Below, one piece after another: positions 10,374-18,794 of a DNA stretch of 64,000 nt. Both the position numbers and the translations under genes were made by a program. The notes beneath the pieces were generated by a model. The model did not search any database. It was not told where the DNA came from and saw only the letters and a program-made list of their open reading frames with translations. The number at the start of each line of letters is the position of its first letter. The first letter of the stretch is position 1. Source of the stretch: CAYNWT01 sp964450955 (lineage in GTDB: Bacteria; Planctomycetota; Planctomycetia; Planctomycetales; Planctomycetaceae); NCBI GenBank assembly GCA_964450955.1, contig CAYVFI010000036.1, forward strand, positions 6,453 to 70,452. The letters run 5' to 3'.

Positions 10374-10550
10374 ATTCGACGTGCAGACCTGTCGATCTGC
10401 ACGTCGCGGTTTGTATCGAGAGGGCGAGCCGTTTGAGCCAATGTGGCGGCTCAGTGGGAGCTTCGCCCTCCCGAGTTTGTCTGTACCTGGGGCCTCCGAG
10501 CCCCAAGGTTTGTTGGACGGAAAGACTCCCGACCCTCTCGCTATCCCACG
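10374..10550. repeat. Palindromic repeats between Y RNA array and Ro60 gene
   Basis: Hairpins: cgacgtgcagacctg/cgatctgcacgtcg, cttggggctcggaggccccagg in reverse complement, and a gagggcgaagctccc type element. The last two resemble dispersed planctomycete intergenic repeats. No gene is seen. Confidence 0.55.
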
Positions 10551-12131
10551 TTAAATCGTCTCCTTCTCGATCACATCGACCCAGTGACCACCGGTTCCGC
10601 CTTCGGCGATTGCGGCGATCAGGTCGAAGACCTTGTCACTGAATCCACCCACGTTCACGATGTCTTCGCGTTCCTTTGCCTGAGTTGTCGTGTAGGGTTG
10701 AATGTCGATGCAGATCATCTTCGCGTTGACGTTTCGAGACTTGAACTTTGACCATTCGGTCATCGTCTTCGTCGCCTTCTGGCCACCGAAGCGGCCATAG
10801 TACGGCGAATCCAGCCAGGACTCGTTGTCCGACACGTAAATGATCATGTCACCAGCTGCCTTCTGGCGGTTCAGGTACTCCAACGGGGCACTGCAGTTTG
10901 TTCCACCAGCTGGCAAAGCTGTCAGCTTCTGCGCGTTTGTTATGACTGAGTCACGCGGGTTCAGCTTGAAGTTAGTGATTGCCTTTGATTCAAACGGGAT
11001 GATTTCCGCATCGCGGTTCTTTCGCTTGATCGCAGCACCCACCAACGCAGCAACATCAATACATCGCACTTTCGACGAAGAACCTTGTCGGTAACCCGTC
11101 ACTGGCGAGTGCATGGAGCCGGATACGTCCACGAACACATACACTTTGCCGTTAATGCGAGGCACATTGTTAATCGAGATTTCCATGGCGTCCTGCAGAG
11201 CTTCCTGAATCTCATTCGGAACCTGACGGTCAACGTTCTGATACGCGGCCAGCAACTGGTACGGGAAGACGCGAGCCTTCTCGATCAATCGCGGGTTACG
11301 CAATCGGTTGGCAATCAACGACACCATCTCCTGATCCTTCAGGACATCGTGACGCATGAAGGTATTCAGGTTCATGCGAGTCATCTGCCACGGCGCGTTG
11401 CGGGCGATCTGCTTCCAGTCCTTGTTGTTAAGCGGCAGGGCCGTCAGCAACTGGAACGGAACGTCAGGCACCGCAATCTTGCCAATGTTGGTAGTTCGCT
11501 TGAACTTGATGTACTGCAGAACAATTTCGGGGAGATCGGCTTCGACGTAGTCGCGACCAATCAGGTAGCCGTACAGAGCCGCTCGCGACTTCGTTGCCGG
11601 CTTCGGGTGAACCATCTTGACGACGTCCGCCAACGATGGATCGTTACCGACCGAACCGTAGAACAGCTGCTTGTCCGTTCGGTTTTCCAGCCACTGCAGA
11701 ACCAATCGCTTCGGCAGCGAACCGAGAGACTTTCGACCCACGACACCCGATCGCATGATCTGCACGAAGTTGCGCAACATGCGTGGGTTGTCGATAACGC
11801 GATCGAAAATCTCAGCCAGCAAGCCCGGCGACTTCACAGACAGAACTGCACACAAGAGTGCTGGCACGTCCTTCATGTGACCCTTCGATCGAGCGTACAG
11901 CGTGACTCGCGCGATGAATTCGGGCTGCAGGTTGTCGCAGAGGTTTAGGACTTCGTCCAGCTGATCGGTTGGCGATGCGTAGAACGTCGAACCCATGCAG
12001 CCAGTTGCTGCGAGCTGGGCCAGAGCGTGCTTCGCGTCCAGCGAGTAAGCTCGGCCGCCTGCATCGTTGGTCGTGTCTGCCTTAGGTGCCAGTCGGCCGC
12101 GAATTGAATTGAACAGTGTCTTGTTAGCCAT
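10551..12131 (-). CDS. rsr: TROVE-domain Ro60 homologue (Rsr-like)
   Basis: 526 aa. The N-terminal ~330 residues form the helical TROVE ring that binds Y RNAs and misfolded RNA ends. A von Willebrand A domain follows, with the MIDAS motif DVSGSM at 335-340, the later Thr in AGGTNCS and the Asp in YVSDNES. Ro proteins act in noncoding-RNA quality control, and in bacteria Rsr works with Y RNAs and PNPase. AAGGAGA lies 6 nt before the ATG. The gene is first after the sigma-54 promoter at 12201-12215 and precedes the Y RNA array and rtcB, the same gene content as the proteobacterial rsr-yrl-rtcBA loci. Confidence 0.95.
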   Translation of the reverse strand: MANKTLFNSIRGRLAPKADTTNDAGGRAYSLDAKHALAQLAATGCMGSTFYASPTDQLDEVLNLCDNLQPEFIARVTLYARSKGHMKDVPALLCAVLSVKSPGLLAEIFDRVIDNPRMLRNFVQIMRSGVVGRKSLGSLPKRLVLQWLENRTDKQLFYGSVGNDPSLADVVKMVHPKPATKSRAALYGYLIGRDYVEADLPEIVLQYIKFKRTTNIGKIAVPDVPFQLLTALPLNNKDWKQIARNAPWQMTRMNLNTFMRHDVLKDQEMVSLIANRLRNPRLIEKARVFPYQLLAAYQNVDRQVPNEIQEALQDAMEISINNVPRINGKVYVFVDVSGSMHSPVTGYRQGSSSKVRCIDVAALVGAAIKRKNRDAEIIPFESKAITNFKLNPRDSVITNAQKLTALPAGGTNCSAPLEYLNRQKAAGDMIIYVSDNESWLDSPYYGRFGGQKATKTMTEWSKFKSRNVNAKMICIDIQPYTTTQAKEREDIVNVGGFSDKVFDLIAAIAEGGTGGHWVDVIEKETI

Positions 12132-12200
12132 CGTTTGTCTCCTTCAGCCAAGGTGCCGGGCGGGTCCCAGCTGTGCATGCTGTTGTTGGGAGGAGACAAA

Positions 12201-12215
12201 GCGAGCGGCGTGCCA
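12201..12215 (-). promoter_or_regulatory. Sigma-54 promoter of the Ro60-Y RNA-rtcB operon
   Basis: On the minus strand TGGCACGCCGCTCGC has the -24 GG and -12 GC at the required 12-nt spacing and matches TGGCAC-N5-TTGC at all but one position. Transcription would begin near 12190, about 60 nt before the Ro60 start. The divergently encoded protein is RtcR, a sigma-54 activator, which strongly supports the assignment. Confidence 0.82.
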
Positions 12216-12306
12216 GTTCGGTGAGTATTTCTTCGTTCTTGCTTTTAACTGCTTAATCTGTAAGTGTTTATGGAAAATTAGATTGGCGTTTGGGTTTGTC
12301 CTGGCA

Positions 12307-12323
12307 ATTCAGCTTGTCTGAAT
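12307..12323. promoter_or_regulatory. Candidate RtcR upstream activator site
   Basis: ATTCAG-N5-CTGAAT is a perfect 6+6 inverted repeat centred about 125 nt upstream of the predicted sigma-54 start site, a normal distance for an enhancer-binding protein. It also lies just before rtcR. That RtcR binds here is inference. No RtcR consensus was available for comparison. Confidence 0.45.
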
Positions 12324-12359
12324 AGTGATCTGGTGAGATTGTCGTCTATACTGTGGTAT

Positions 12360-13946
12360 ATGAATACTGTCGTTATTGGATACTTGGGTTCACAGCTGGA
12401 TGGGGGAACCACAGCGGATCGTTGGCACAAATGGCGGCCGTCGGTTTCTGTTTGCCAGCACGAAGACTTTCTAGTCGATCGGTTCGAGCTGCTCATCGAC
12501 AAGCGATCCAGGAAGCTCGCGAAAGTTGTGGCGGAGGATCTGCACTCGGTTTCTCCGGAGACTGACGTGCGCATCCATGAGGTTTCGTTTGTCGACCCGT
12601 GGGACTTTGAAGAGGTGTACGGCGCGATGCACGATTTCGCTCGCGCGTACAAGTTTAAGACGGACAAGGAGAACTACCTTGTTCACATTACGACCGGAAC
12701 CCACGTGTTTCAGATTTGCGCGTTCCTGCTGACGGAGTCTCGGCACCTGCCGGGACGACTTCTGCAAACGGCGCCTCCAAAAGGCAACGAGCGCGGCGTC
12801 GAGGGTCACTACAAGATTATTGACCTGGACCTGTCGCGCTACGACCAGCTTGCCGCTCGGTTTGAGCAGGAACAGTTGGCTCGGGTAAGCTTTCTGAAGG
12901 CTGGTATTGAAACGCAGAACAAGCGGTTCAACGAACTTATTGACCAAATCGAACACGTCGCGCTACAGAGTGATGCGCCCATGTTACTGACGGGGCCGAC
13001 CGGTGCGGGAAAGTCGCGGTTGGCCAAACGGATCTATGAGTTGAAGCGTTTGAACGAACGTGTGACAGGTCAGTTTGTGGAAGTGAACTGCGCGATGTTG
13101 CGTGGGGATCAGGCGATGTCCACTTTATTCGGCCACCGGAAGGGCGCGTTTACGGGGGCGGCGAAGGATCGGCCCGGTTTGCTTCGATCGGCAGATGGAG
13201 GCATGTTGTTCCTGGACGAGATTGGCGAGCTTGGTGCTGACGAGCAAGCGATGTTGTTACGAGCGCTTGAGGAGAAGCGGTTCCTGCCTGTTGGGGCCGA
13301 TGAAGAAGTGAGCAGTGATTTTCAATTGATTGCAGGGACGAACCGGGCACTTCGCGTGCGTGTTGCAGAGGGGCATTTTCGGGAAGATCTGTTGGCAAGG
13401 ATCAATTTATGGACGTTTGACCTGCCGGGGCTGGTGGATCGGAGGGAAGACATCGAGCCGAATATTGATTTCGAGCTGGCTCAGTTTGCGGCATCGTCCG
13501 GCCGGCAGGTTCGGTTTAACAAGGAAGCGCGGGATCGGTTCCTGAAGTTTGCGGTGGGGCCTGAGGCTGCCTGGTCTGCCAACTTTCGTGACCTCAACGC
13601 AGCAATTGTGCGAATGGCGACGTTGGCTCCCGGCGGGCGGATTCAGAGTGCAACGGTTGATGTGGAGATTCAACGTTTGCGATCGAGTTGGGGTAACGTT
13701 GGGGCTGACAACGACAACGCATTGGCAGGCATGCTTGGTGACCGAGTTTCGGAAATCGATGCTTTTGATCGAGCGCAGTTGCAGTACGTGATTGGTGTGT
13801 GCCGTGAGAGTAGCTCGCTGGCGGAAGCTGGACGGCAGTTGTTTGATGTCTCACGACTTGCGAAAGCCAAGCCAAATGATTCAGATCGGCTGAGAAAGTT
13901 TCTGGCTCGATTCGGCCTGGACTTTAAGCAGGTGCAAGACGGGTAG
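12360..13946 (+). CDS. rtcR: RtcR, sigma-54-dependent activator of RNA repair genes
   Basis: 528 aa, close to E. coli RtcR in length and sequence. Residues 1-180 form the CARF-type sensor domain (WDFEEVYGAMHDFARAY, HITTGTHVFQI, IDLDLSRY). The AAA+ domain has Walker A GPTGAGKS at 212-219, the sigma-54-contacting GAFTGA loop at 262-267, and Walker B LFLDEIGEL. The C-terminus ends with DVSRLAKAKPNDSDRLRKFLARFGL, the helix-turn-helix. RtcR is known to respond to RNA with cyclic phosphate ends and to activate rtcBA. There is no clear Shine-Dalgarno, and TATACT lies 7 nt before the ATG, so the message may be leaderless. It is divergent from the Ro60 operon. Confidence 0.96.
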   Translation: MNTVVIGYLGSQLDGGTTADRWHKWRPSVSVCQHEDFLVDRFELLIDKRSRKLAKVVAEDLHSVSPETDVRIHEVSFVDPWDFEEVYGAMHDFARAYKFKTDKENYLVHITTGTHVFQICAFLLTESRHLPGRLLQTAPPKGNERGVEGHYKIIDLDLSRYDQLAARFEQEQLARVSFLKAGIETQNKRFNELIDQIEHVALQSDAPMLLTGPTGAGKSRLAKRIYELKRLNERVTGQFVEVNCAMLRGDQAMSTLFGHRKGAFTGAAKDRPGLLRSADGGMLFLDEIGELGADEQAMLLRALEEKRFLPVGADEEVSSDFQLIAGTNRALRVRVAEGHFREDLLARINLWTFDLPGLVDRREDIEPNIDFELAQFAASSGRQVRFNKEARDRFLKFAVGPEAAWSANFRDLNAAIVRMATLAPGGRIQSATVDVEIQRLRSSWGNVGADNDNALAGMLGDRVSEIDAFDRAQLQYVIGVCRESSSLAEAGRQLFDVSRLAKAKPNDSDRLRKFLARFGLDFKQVQDG

Positions 13947-13998
13947 CCGGCGGCGGTCGGTCTGCGGTTCCAGCATTTTAGCCACTAGTCCAGCCTTC

Positions 13999-14484
13999 AT
14001 GGCGGACGGACAAGACAAGGCGACTTACGACGTGGACGAAATTGAAAAGCTGATTCAGAAGCTCCGCCGCGTTGAGGCGTTGCACGCTCGAACCGGGTTC
14101 GAAGGAGAACGCGCTGCGGCTGCGAACGCGATTGAAGCGATAAAAAAGCGGCTGGAAGAATGTGAGGTCAAGGATCCGCCAATCGAGTACAAGTTTTCTC
14201 TGGCTGATTCCTGGTCGCGGCAGTTAATGGTCGCGCTGCTGCGTCGGTATGGGATTCGGCCGTATCGCCGCCCGAGACAGCGACGGACGACCGTGATGGC
14301 GCGGATATCGGAGTCGTTTGTTGACCAGACGCTTTGGCCGGAGTTTGTGGAGCTCGACAAGATTCTGCAGACGTACCTGGCGTCGGTGACGGAACGCGTG
14401 ATTCGAGACGCGATTTTCGAAGATACAGCTGATGCCGCAGAAGTGGTGGCTCCAAAGCAGTTGGGGTCGGACTCTGACGCGTGA
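13999..14484 (+). CDS. Uncharacterised 161-aa protein downstream of rtcR
   Basis: No assigned function. The N-terminus (residues 10-55, IEKLIQKLRRVEALHARTG then ERAAAANAIEAIKKRLEE) resembles the short helical start of DUF2786-type proteins. The rest is basic and arginine-rich (RRYGIRPYRRPRQRRTTVM), followed by a helical segment. It starts 52 nt after rtcR on the same strand and is probably co-transcribed. The basic centre could bind nucleic acid, which is inference only. Confidence 0.7.
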   Translation: MADGQDKATYDVDEIEKLIQKLRRVEALHARTGFEGERAAAANAIEAIKKRLEECEVKDPPIEYKFSLADSWSRQLMVALLRRYGIRPYRRPRQRRTTVMARISESFVDQTLWPEFVELDKILQTYLASVTERVIRDAIFEDTADAAEVVAPKQLGSDSDA

Positions 14485-14534
14485 CCTTCAGTGCGTGTGG
14501 TTGGTTGCAATCTGATTTCTGTTTTTAGCAGCGG

Positions 14535-15026
14535 CTAATTCAGTGACCAGAATGCGTAGTTTAAAACTGCCGCGAAGCTGACCCATGCCAGGTAAGGCAA
14601 CAGCATGTAGGCCGCGAGTTTGGAGTGTGTTCGAAACGCGGCGATCGTTGTGGCGATGGCGATCCACAGCACGATGATTTCGGCGAAGGCCAGGCCCATG
14701 TTGTGCAGGCCGAAGAAGAGAGCCGACCATGTTGCGTTGAGAGTCAGTTGAACTGCGAAGGCAGCGAGTGCGGTTTTGGCTTTGGCAAACCCGGACGCTC
14801 GCCAGACAAGCCAGGCCGAGATGGCCATCATGGAATACAACAACGTCCACACGGGGCCAAACAGCCAATCCGGTGGAGCGAAAGATGGGCGGACGAGAGT
14901 GCGGAACCATTCATCTGGCGGAAAGAACGCTCCACTGGCAGCGACGGTAAAGCACAGTAGGAACGAGCCGGCTAGCGCTGCGGCGTTTTGTGCGGTTCGA
15001 TTCGAGATGAATGTTGTCGTACTCAT
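14535..15026 (-). CDS. tspO: TspO/MBR family membrane protein
   Basis: 163 aa from the ATG at 15026. It has five hydrophobic segments and the aromatic-rich pattern of TspO (PPDWLFGPVWTLLYSMMAISAWLVW, given here as position ~45-70, and NATWSALFFGLHN, near 100-115). TspO proteins bind porphyrins and related tetrapyrroles in the membrane and respond to oxidative or light stress. It sits between rtcR and rtcA but shows no sequence link to RNA repair. The next gene upstream is rtcA on the same strand, about 140 nt away. Confidence 0.9.
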   Translation of the reverse strand: MSTTTFISNRTAQNAAALAGSFLLCFTVAASGAFFPPDEWFRTLVRPSFAPPDWLFGPVWTLLYSMMAISAWLVWRASGFAKAKTALAAFAVQLTLNATWSALFFGLHNMGLAFAEIIVLWIAIATTIAAFRTHSKLAAYMLLPYLAWVSFAAVLNYAFWSLN

Positions 15027-15168
15027 GCGTGGTCTCTGTATGTATTCGAACACGTGGCCTGACGATTGAAGTCAGCCAGGATTGAATTTCAATACCAGCT
15101 GAGTTCCAGCCGCGCGTGGTTGGCGGCAATTGCGTTCGATTATCGACATTTGTTGCTCGGAACGTTGC

Positions 15169-16200
15169 TTAGATTGTGACGCGAACGTTGTTTGTTTTGA
15201 TCTCTTCGACTCGGATATCCACGTCCAGGAACTCGCGGATGATGTTGATGTGGGTTGTGGAGTGATTCGACAGTGCGAGGGTTCGGAAAGAACCACCGCC
15301 AGTGCCGTTGGCTTTTCCGATGGCCATTGGTAGCAGTAGCTGGTCTGCCAGGTACTGAGCGACCGGGACGTCTGTCTTGAGATATGCTGCGGCTTGTCGG
15401 GCGACATCGCGGGCGACTTGTTCAGCCTTGCGGTTTTTTTCTCCGAAGGCGACGAATAGTTCGGTGACGTGTTGGTATTGGAGTTCAATCATCACGACGT
15501 TGCCCGGGCCGTTTGAATCGACTTCCAGGACGTGGCAGCAATCATCTTTGCCCTTCCATTCGAATTTGCGACGGATGATGTCACATTCGCGTTCGGCAAT
15601 GTGAGGTGGCAGGTTAGAAACGATAGCGCGGACGCTTCGTTCGATTTGCTTGCCGCGTTCGGTAAGTTCCAGTGGCTTTAGGGCCGGGCAGGGGGCGACA
15701 GAAAGTTCCAGTTTGCCGCCGCCGGCTGGGTAGAAGCCGGGGCGAATCAGGTTCGCCGTAATTTCGGCTCCCATTCGTTTGAGTTGCGGCAGGTAGGCCT
15801 GTTGCAGAAAGTCGAACGGCGGCGCGAAGGGGTTGTGGGTTCCGCCTTCCAGCGTGACCGTTGAAGGCTGATCGGCGCTGAGAAGTATTGGCAGTAGCGT
15901 TTGGAATACCAGTGTGGTGCTGCCTGCGGTTCCCATTGAGAACCGGAAGTCGCCGCCTTTAATGGCGTTTGGGTTAAACGTGAGTTCGTTTGAACCCGGT
16001 GTGGCGCCTTCAATTGTTGCGTTGCAAATCTGAGCGGCGGCATTGACTGCGGTCGCGTGCTGCCGCTTCAGGCCCGGTTTCTTGCGGCCTGCGCGTATGT
16101 TGTGAATACGCAGTGGGTGGCCAGTGATGGCAGAGAGCGCGACGGAAGACCGCAGAATTTGCCCGCCACCTTCTCCCTGCGCGCCGTCGATTGTGATCAT
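15169..16200 (-). CDS. rtcA: RNA 3'-terminal phosphate cyclase RtcA
   Basis: 343 aa, the usual length. RtcA uses ATP to convert RNA 3'-phosphate (and 2'-phosphate) ends to 2',3'-cyclic phosphates, which supplies RtcB substrates. Signatures: the start DGAQGEGGGQILRS, GGTHNPFAPPFDF, GFYPAGGG, and ALSNHSTTHINIIREF with the catalytic histidine region. It lies on the minus strand, separated from rtcB by the Ro60, rtcR and tspO genes, so it is not in the rtcB unit. No sigma-54 type promoter was found upstream. Confidence 0.95.
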   Translation of the reverse strand: MITIDGAQGEGGGQILRSSVALSAITGHPLRIHNIRAGRKKPGLKRQHATAVNAAAQICNATIEGATPGSNELTFNPNAIKGGDFRFSMGTAGSTTLVFQTLLPILLSADQPSTVTLEGGTHNPFAPPFDFLQQAYLPQLKRMGAEITANLIRPGFYPAGGGKLELSVAPCPALKPLELTERGKQIERSVRAIVSNLPPHIAERECDIIRRKFEWKGKDDCCHVLEVDSNGPGNVVMIELQYQHVTELFVAFGEKNRKAEQVARDVARQAAAYLKTDVPVAQYLADQLLLPMAIGKANGTGGGSFRTLALSNHSTTHINIIREFLDVDIRVEEIKTNNVRVTI

Positions 16201-16304
16201 TGTTTGCCTCCGGTTCCGAGTCTATCGGTTTTCGGAGTAGAGGCGAAAGTTGGCGATGGGTTCGCGGGTCTTAAAACCGGTGCGCTGAAACCGGCTGGGG
16301 CCGA

Positions 16305-16472
16305 TCAGGTTCGACGCGGTTTACTGCGCGCTTTATTGGCTGTGGCCAGGCATTGGCAATCGGAGCAGGGACGGGGTGCCCCTGAATTGGTTCCGTCGAT
16401 CTCTGTTCCGCAGATCTGACAGATATGGCCTTCCTGGATCAGGATTGAAATTCGTACGGCAAGGTCACTCAT
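16305..16472 (-). CDS. Small zinc-ribbon-like protein
   Basis: 55 aa from the ATG at 16472, with GGAG 8 nt upstream. It contains CQIC and CSDC pairs separated by about 18 residues, with GTEIDG between, so it likely binds one zinc ion. The pattern recalls DksA/TraR-type or rubredoxin-like knuckles but is too short to classify. It precedes rtcA by about 100 nt on the same strand. Confidence 0.55.
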   Translation of the reverse strand: MSDLAVRISILIQEGHICQICGTEIDGTNSGAPRPCSDCQCLATANKARSKPRRT

Positions 16473-16662
16473 TAGAGGTTCTCCACAACTGATGCTTACG
16501 GGTTTTTTTAGGACGAATTCGCGGTTCGGCAACTGACCACTTGTTGTTGTTGAGCACCTGTGGGCGCAAGTCGTTTGGCGACTTTGGTTTCCGGTAGGTA
16601 AGAACAATTGGTGTCGTTACCTCAAAACCCATCGGGTCACGGTTGTAAGGAGTGGTGACGAG

Positions 16663-17244
16663 ATGGACTCAAGTACGAAATCTGCGAGCGTGAATGAGCT
16701 AACTGACGTTGTCTTATCCAGGGCTCGGGTCTGTGAGCTCTATCAGCGACACAGTCGTGAGTTGTGGGCCGGGTTCTACGCAAGATGTCGTGATGCAGAA
16801 CTTGCCAGCGATCTTGTGCAGGAAGCGTTTAGCAGACTGTGGAAGAACAGAGGAACCATATCGCGGCCGCTAAGTTGGTTGAAGCGTGTTGGTGTTAATC
16901 TAATGATCGACCGAGCTCGAAGACTGGCAAGTCGACCGGAAATGATATCCGGAACCGATTCGCTTCAATCTGAGGCGGATGAACCCTGGCAGCATCTTGC
17001 CGCTGTGGAATCCTGTGCATGGGTCACATTGGCTTTGCAGAAACTTCGCGAGTCTGATCGCGAGATTCTTGTGTTGCGATACGGGCACGATCTTGGTTCG
17101 AGAGCGATTGGTGAGCAGCTTTCAATTAACGCCGACGCGGTTGACATGCGGCTTTCGCGTGCGAGACGCCGATTGTTGAAAGCGTTTGTAGGGCTGGAGT
17201 CGGGCCGCCGTCGGACGCGTTCGGGCGTAGTTCCGTTGGGCTAG
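16663..17244 (+). CDS. ECF-type RNA polymerase sigma factor
   Basis: 193 aa. Region 2 contains the typical AELASDLVQEAFSRLWKN, then LSWLKRVGVNLMIDRARR. Region 4 is the helix-turn-helix LRESDREILVLRYGHDLGS, then IGEQLSINADAVDMRLSRARRRL. AAGGAG lies about 11 nt before the ATG. There is no anti-sigma gene next to it. The MsrAB gene follows 124 nt downstream on the same strand, which suggests an oxidative stress link but does not prove it. Confidence 0.88.
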   Translation: MDSSTKSASVNELTDVVLSRARVCELYQRHSRELWAGFYARCRDAELASDLVQEAFSRLWKNRGTISRPLSWLKRVGVNLMIDRARRLASRPEMISGTDSLQSEADEPWQHLAAVESCAWVTLALQKLRESDREILVLRYGHDLGSRAIGEQLSINADAVDMRLSRARRRLLKAFVGLESGRRRTRSGVVPLG

Positions 17245-17368
17245 ACCGATTGTGAGGCTGGCAACCTGGTGAATTCTTCAGTTGGCTGACGGCCGCGAGG
17301 TAAGAGTTCGGCCCGGTGAGTTGTCACACCTATGTGAGACGAAGTGTATATTTTCAGGGAGAAGAGCG

Positions 17369-18505
17369 ATGAGTCGATCACGAAAAACTGCGATTTTGGC
17401 AATCGCTCTGGGGCTTGGTGTTTACGGCATTTTTGGGGTTGGTCAGGGCAACGCTGTGAAGGCTGCTATGGATGTTCCGAAGGAGCATACACGTACTGCA
17501 ATATTCGCGGGCGGTTGTTTCTGGTGCATGGAACCACCGTTTGAGAAGCTAAACGGTGTGGTCAGTGCTGAATCGGGCTACACCGGTGGCTCTAAAGAAA
17601 ACCCGACGTACGAAGAGGTTTCGCACACCGAAACCGGTCACCTTGAGGCAATTCGAGTGACCTACGACAGTCGCGTTTTGACTTACAACGACCTTTTGGA
17701 AGTGTTCTGGCGCAACATCGATCCGACCGATCCCAACGGCCAGTTTGCCGATCAAGGGTCTTCGTACTTGTCGGCAATTTTCGTAGCGAACGCGGAAGAA
17801 CGCCGGGCTGCGGAAAAATCGAAGATGGAGTTGGCCGGGTCGGGGCGGTTTAACAAGCCCATTGTGACCACGATTCGCGATGCTGCGAAGTTCTACCGAG
17901 CGGAAGGTTACCACCAGGATTATTACAAGAAGAATCCGCTGAAGTACAAGTACTACCGGTTCGGCTCGGGCCGAGATCGGTTCATCGACAGGGCGTGGGG
18001 CAAGGATCGAAAGTACGATCCGCCCGTGCGAGATACGGGTTTGGTGGTTCACGAGGACGGTTCGAAATCTCGACTGTTTCGGAAGCCTTCTGATGCTGTC
18101 CTGAAGACGCAATTGACAGCGATTCAGTACCAGGTGACTCAGGAAGACAGCACAGAGCGTCCATTCACAAACGAGTTTTGGGACAGCAAGAAGGATGGGA
18201 TTTACGTTGATGTTGTGACGGGTGAGCCGCTTTTTAGTTCTCGTGACAAGTTCGCTTCCGGTACCGGTTGGCCATCATTCACGCGACCGCTGGATAACCG
18301 GTACATTGTTGAAAAGACTGACTACAAGATGATTTTGCCTCGAACAGAGGTTCGATCGAAGCATGGTGATTCGCACCTTGGTCACGTCTTCAGCGACGGG
18401 CCGCGACCGACCGGGCTACGCTACTGTATTAACTCAGCCTCGTTACGATTTGTTCCTCGCGAGGAATTAGTTGCCAGGGGTTATGGGGAGTTTGCTGACA
18501 GATAG
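17369..18505 (+). CDS. msrAB: Secreted or membrane-anchored methionine sulfoxide reductase MsrA-MsrB fusion
   Basis: 378 aa from the ATG at 17369, preceded by AGGGAG, with an N-terminal hydrophobic segment (residues 7-25) for export or anchoring. The MsrA domain has GGCFWC (catalytic Cys50) and reduces S-sulfoxides. The C-terminal MsrB domain has SGTGWPSF, HLGHVF and the catalytic Cys in RYCINS, and reduces R-sulfoxides. The zinc-binding CxxC pair usual in one MsrB class is absent (GIYVDVVTGEPLF), so it is a zinc-free MsrB. The fusion repairs oxidised methionine outside the cytoplasm. Confidence 0.94.
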   Translation: MSRSRKTAILAIALGLGVYGIFGVGQGNAVKAAMDVPKEHTRTAIFAGGCFWCMEPPFEKLNGVVSAESGYTGGSKENPTYEEVSHTETGHLEAIRVTYDSRVLTYNDLLEVFWRNIDPTDPNGQFADQGSSYLSAIFVANAEERRAAEKSKMELAGSGRFNKPIVTTIRDAAKFYRAEGYHQDYYKKNPLKYKYYRFGSGRDRFIDRAWGKDRKYDPPVRDTGLVVHEDGSKSRLFRKPSDAVLKTQLTAIQYQVTQEDSTERPFTNEFWDSKKDGIYVDVVTGEPLFSSRDKFASGTGWPSFTRPLDNRYIVEKTDYKMILPRTEVRSKHGDSHLGHVFSDGPRPTGLRYCINSASLRFVPREELVARGYGEFADR

Positions 18506-18528
18506 TGGGCTTGAAATTTCTGGCATGG

Positions 18529-18564
18529 CCACACTGTTGTCACGTAACACAGTGTGGTTTTTTT
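18529..18564 (+). terminator. Intrinsic terminator after msrAB
   Basis: The stem CCACACTGT/ACAGTGTGG with an 11-nt loop is followed by seven T residues, 23 nt after the msrAB stop codon. Confidence 0.88.
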
Positions 18565-18794
18565 ACGCGCGGTTTTTCTTTGGCTTTTGTGGTTCGGGGC
18601 GTGCTTTTCCTCGAGTCTCCGGTCCATGAAGTTGAACGCCGCGTGGGCGGGAATGTTGGACGGCTTGCTTTGGGACTGTTTCTGTGAGATCGAAAACATC
18701 GGAAGTTTTTGCCGATTCCGTGGTAAGAGAGTCGTGGCCAGCCGCGTCAGAACAGCGTACCGGAAACAACGCTTGAATCAGCGGGGACGAACTC

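Noticed and set aside
9939..10441. Small protein frames on both strands through the Y RNA array
   Set aside because: They lack ribosome sites and homology, and they cross the palindromes and RNA stems.
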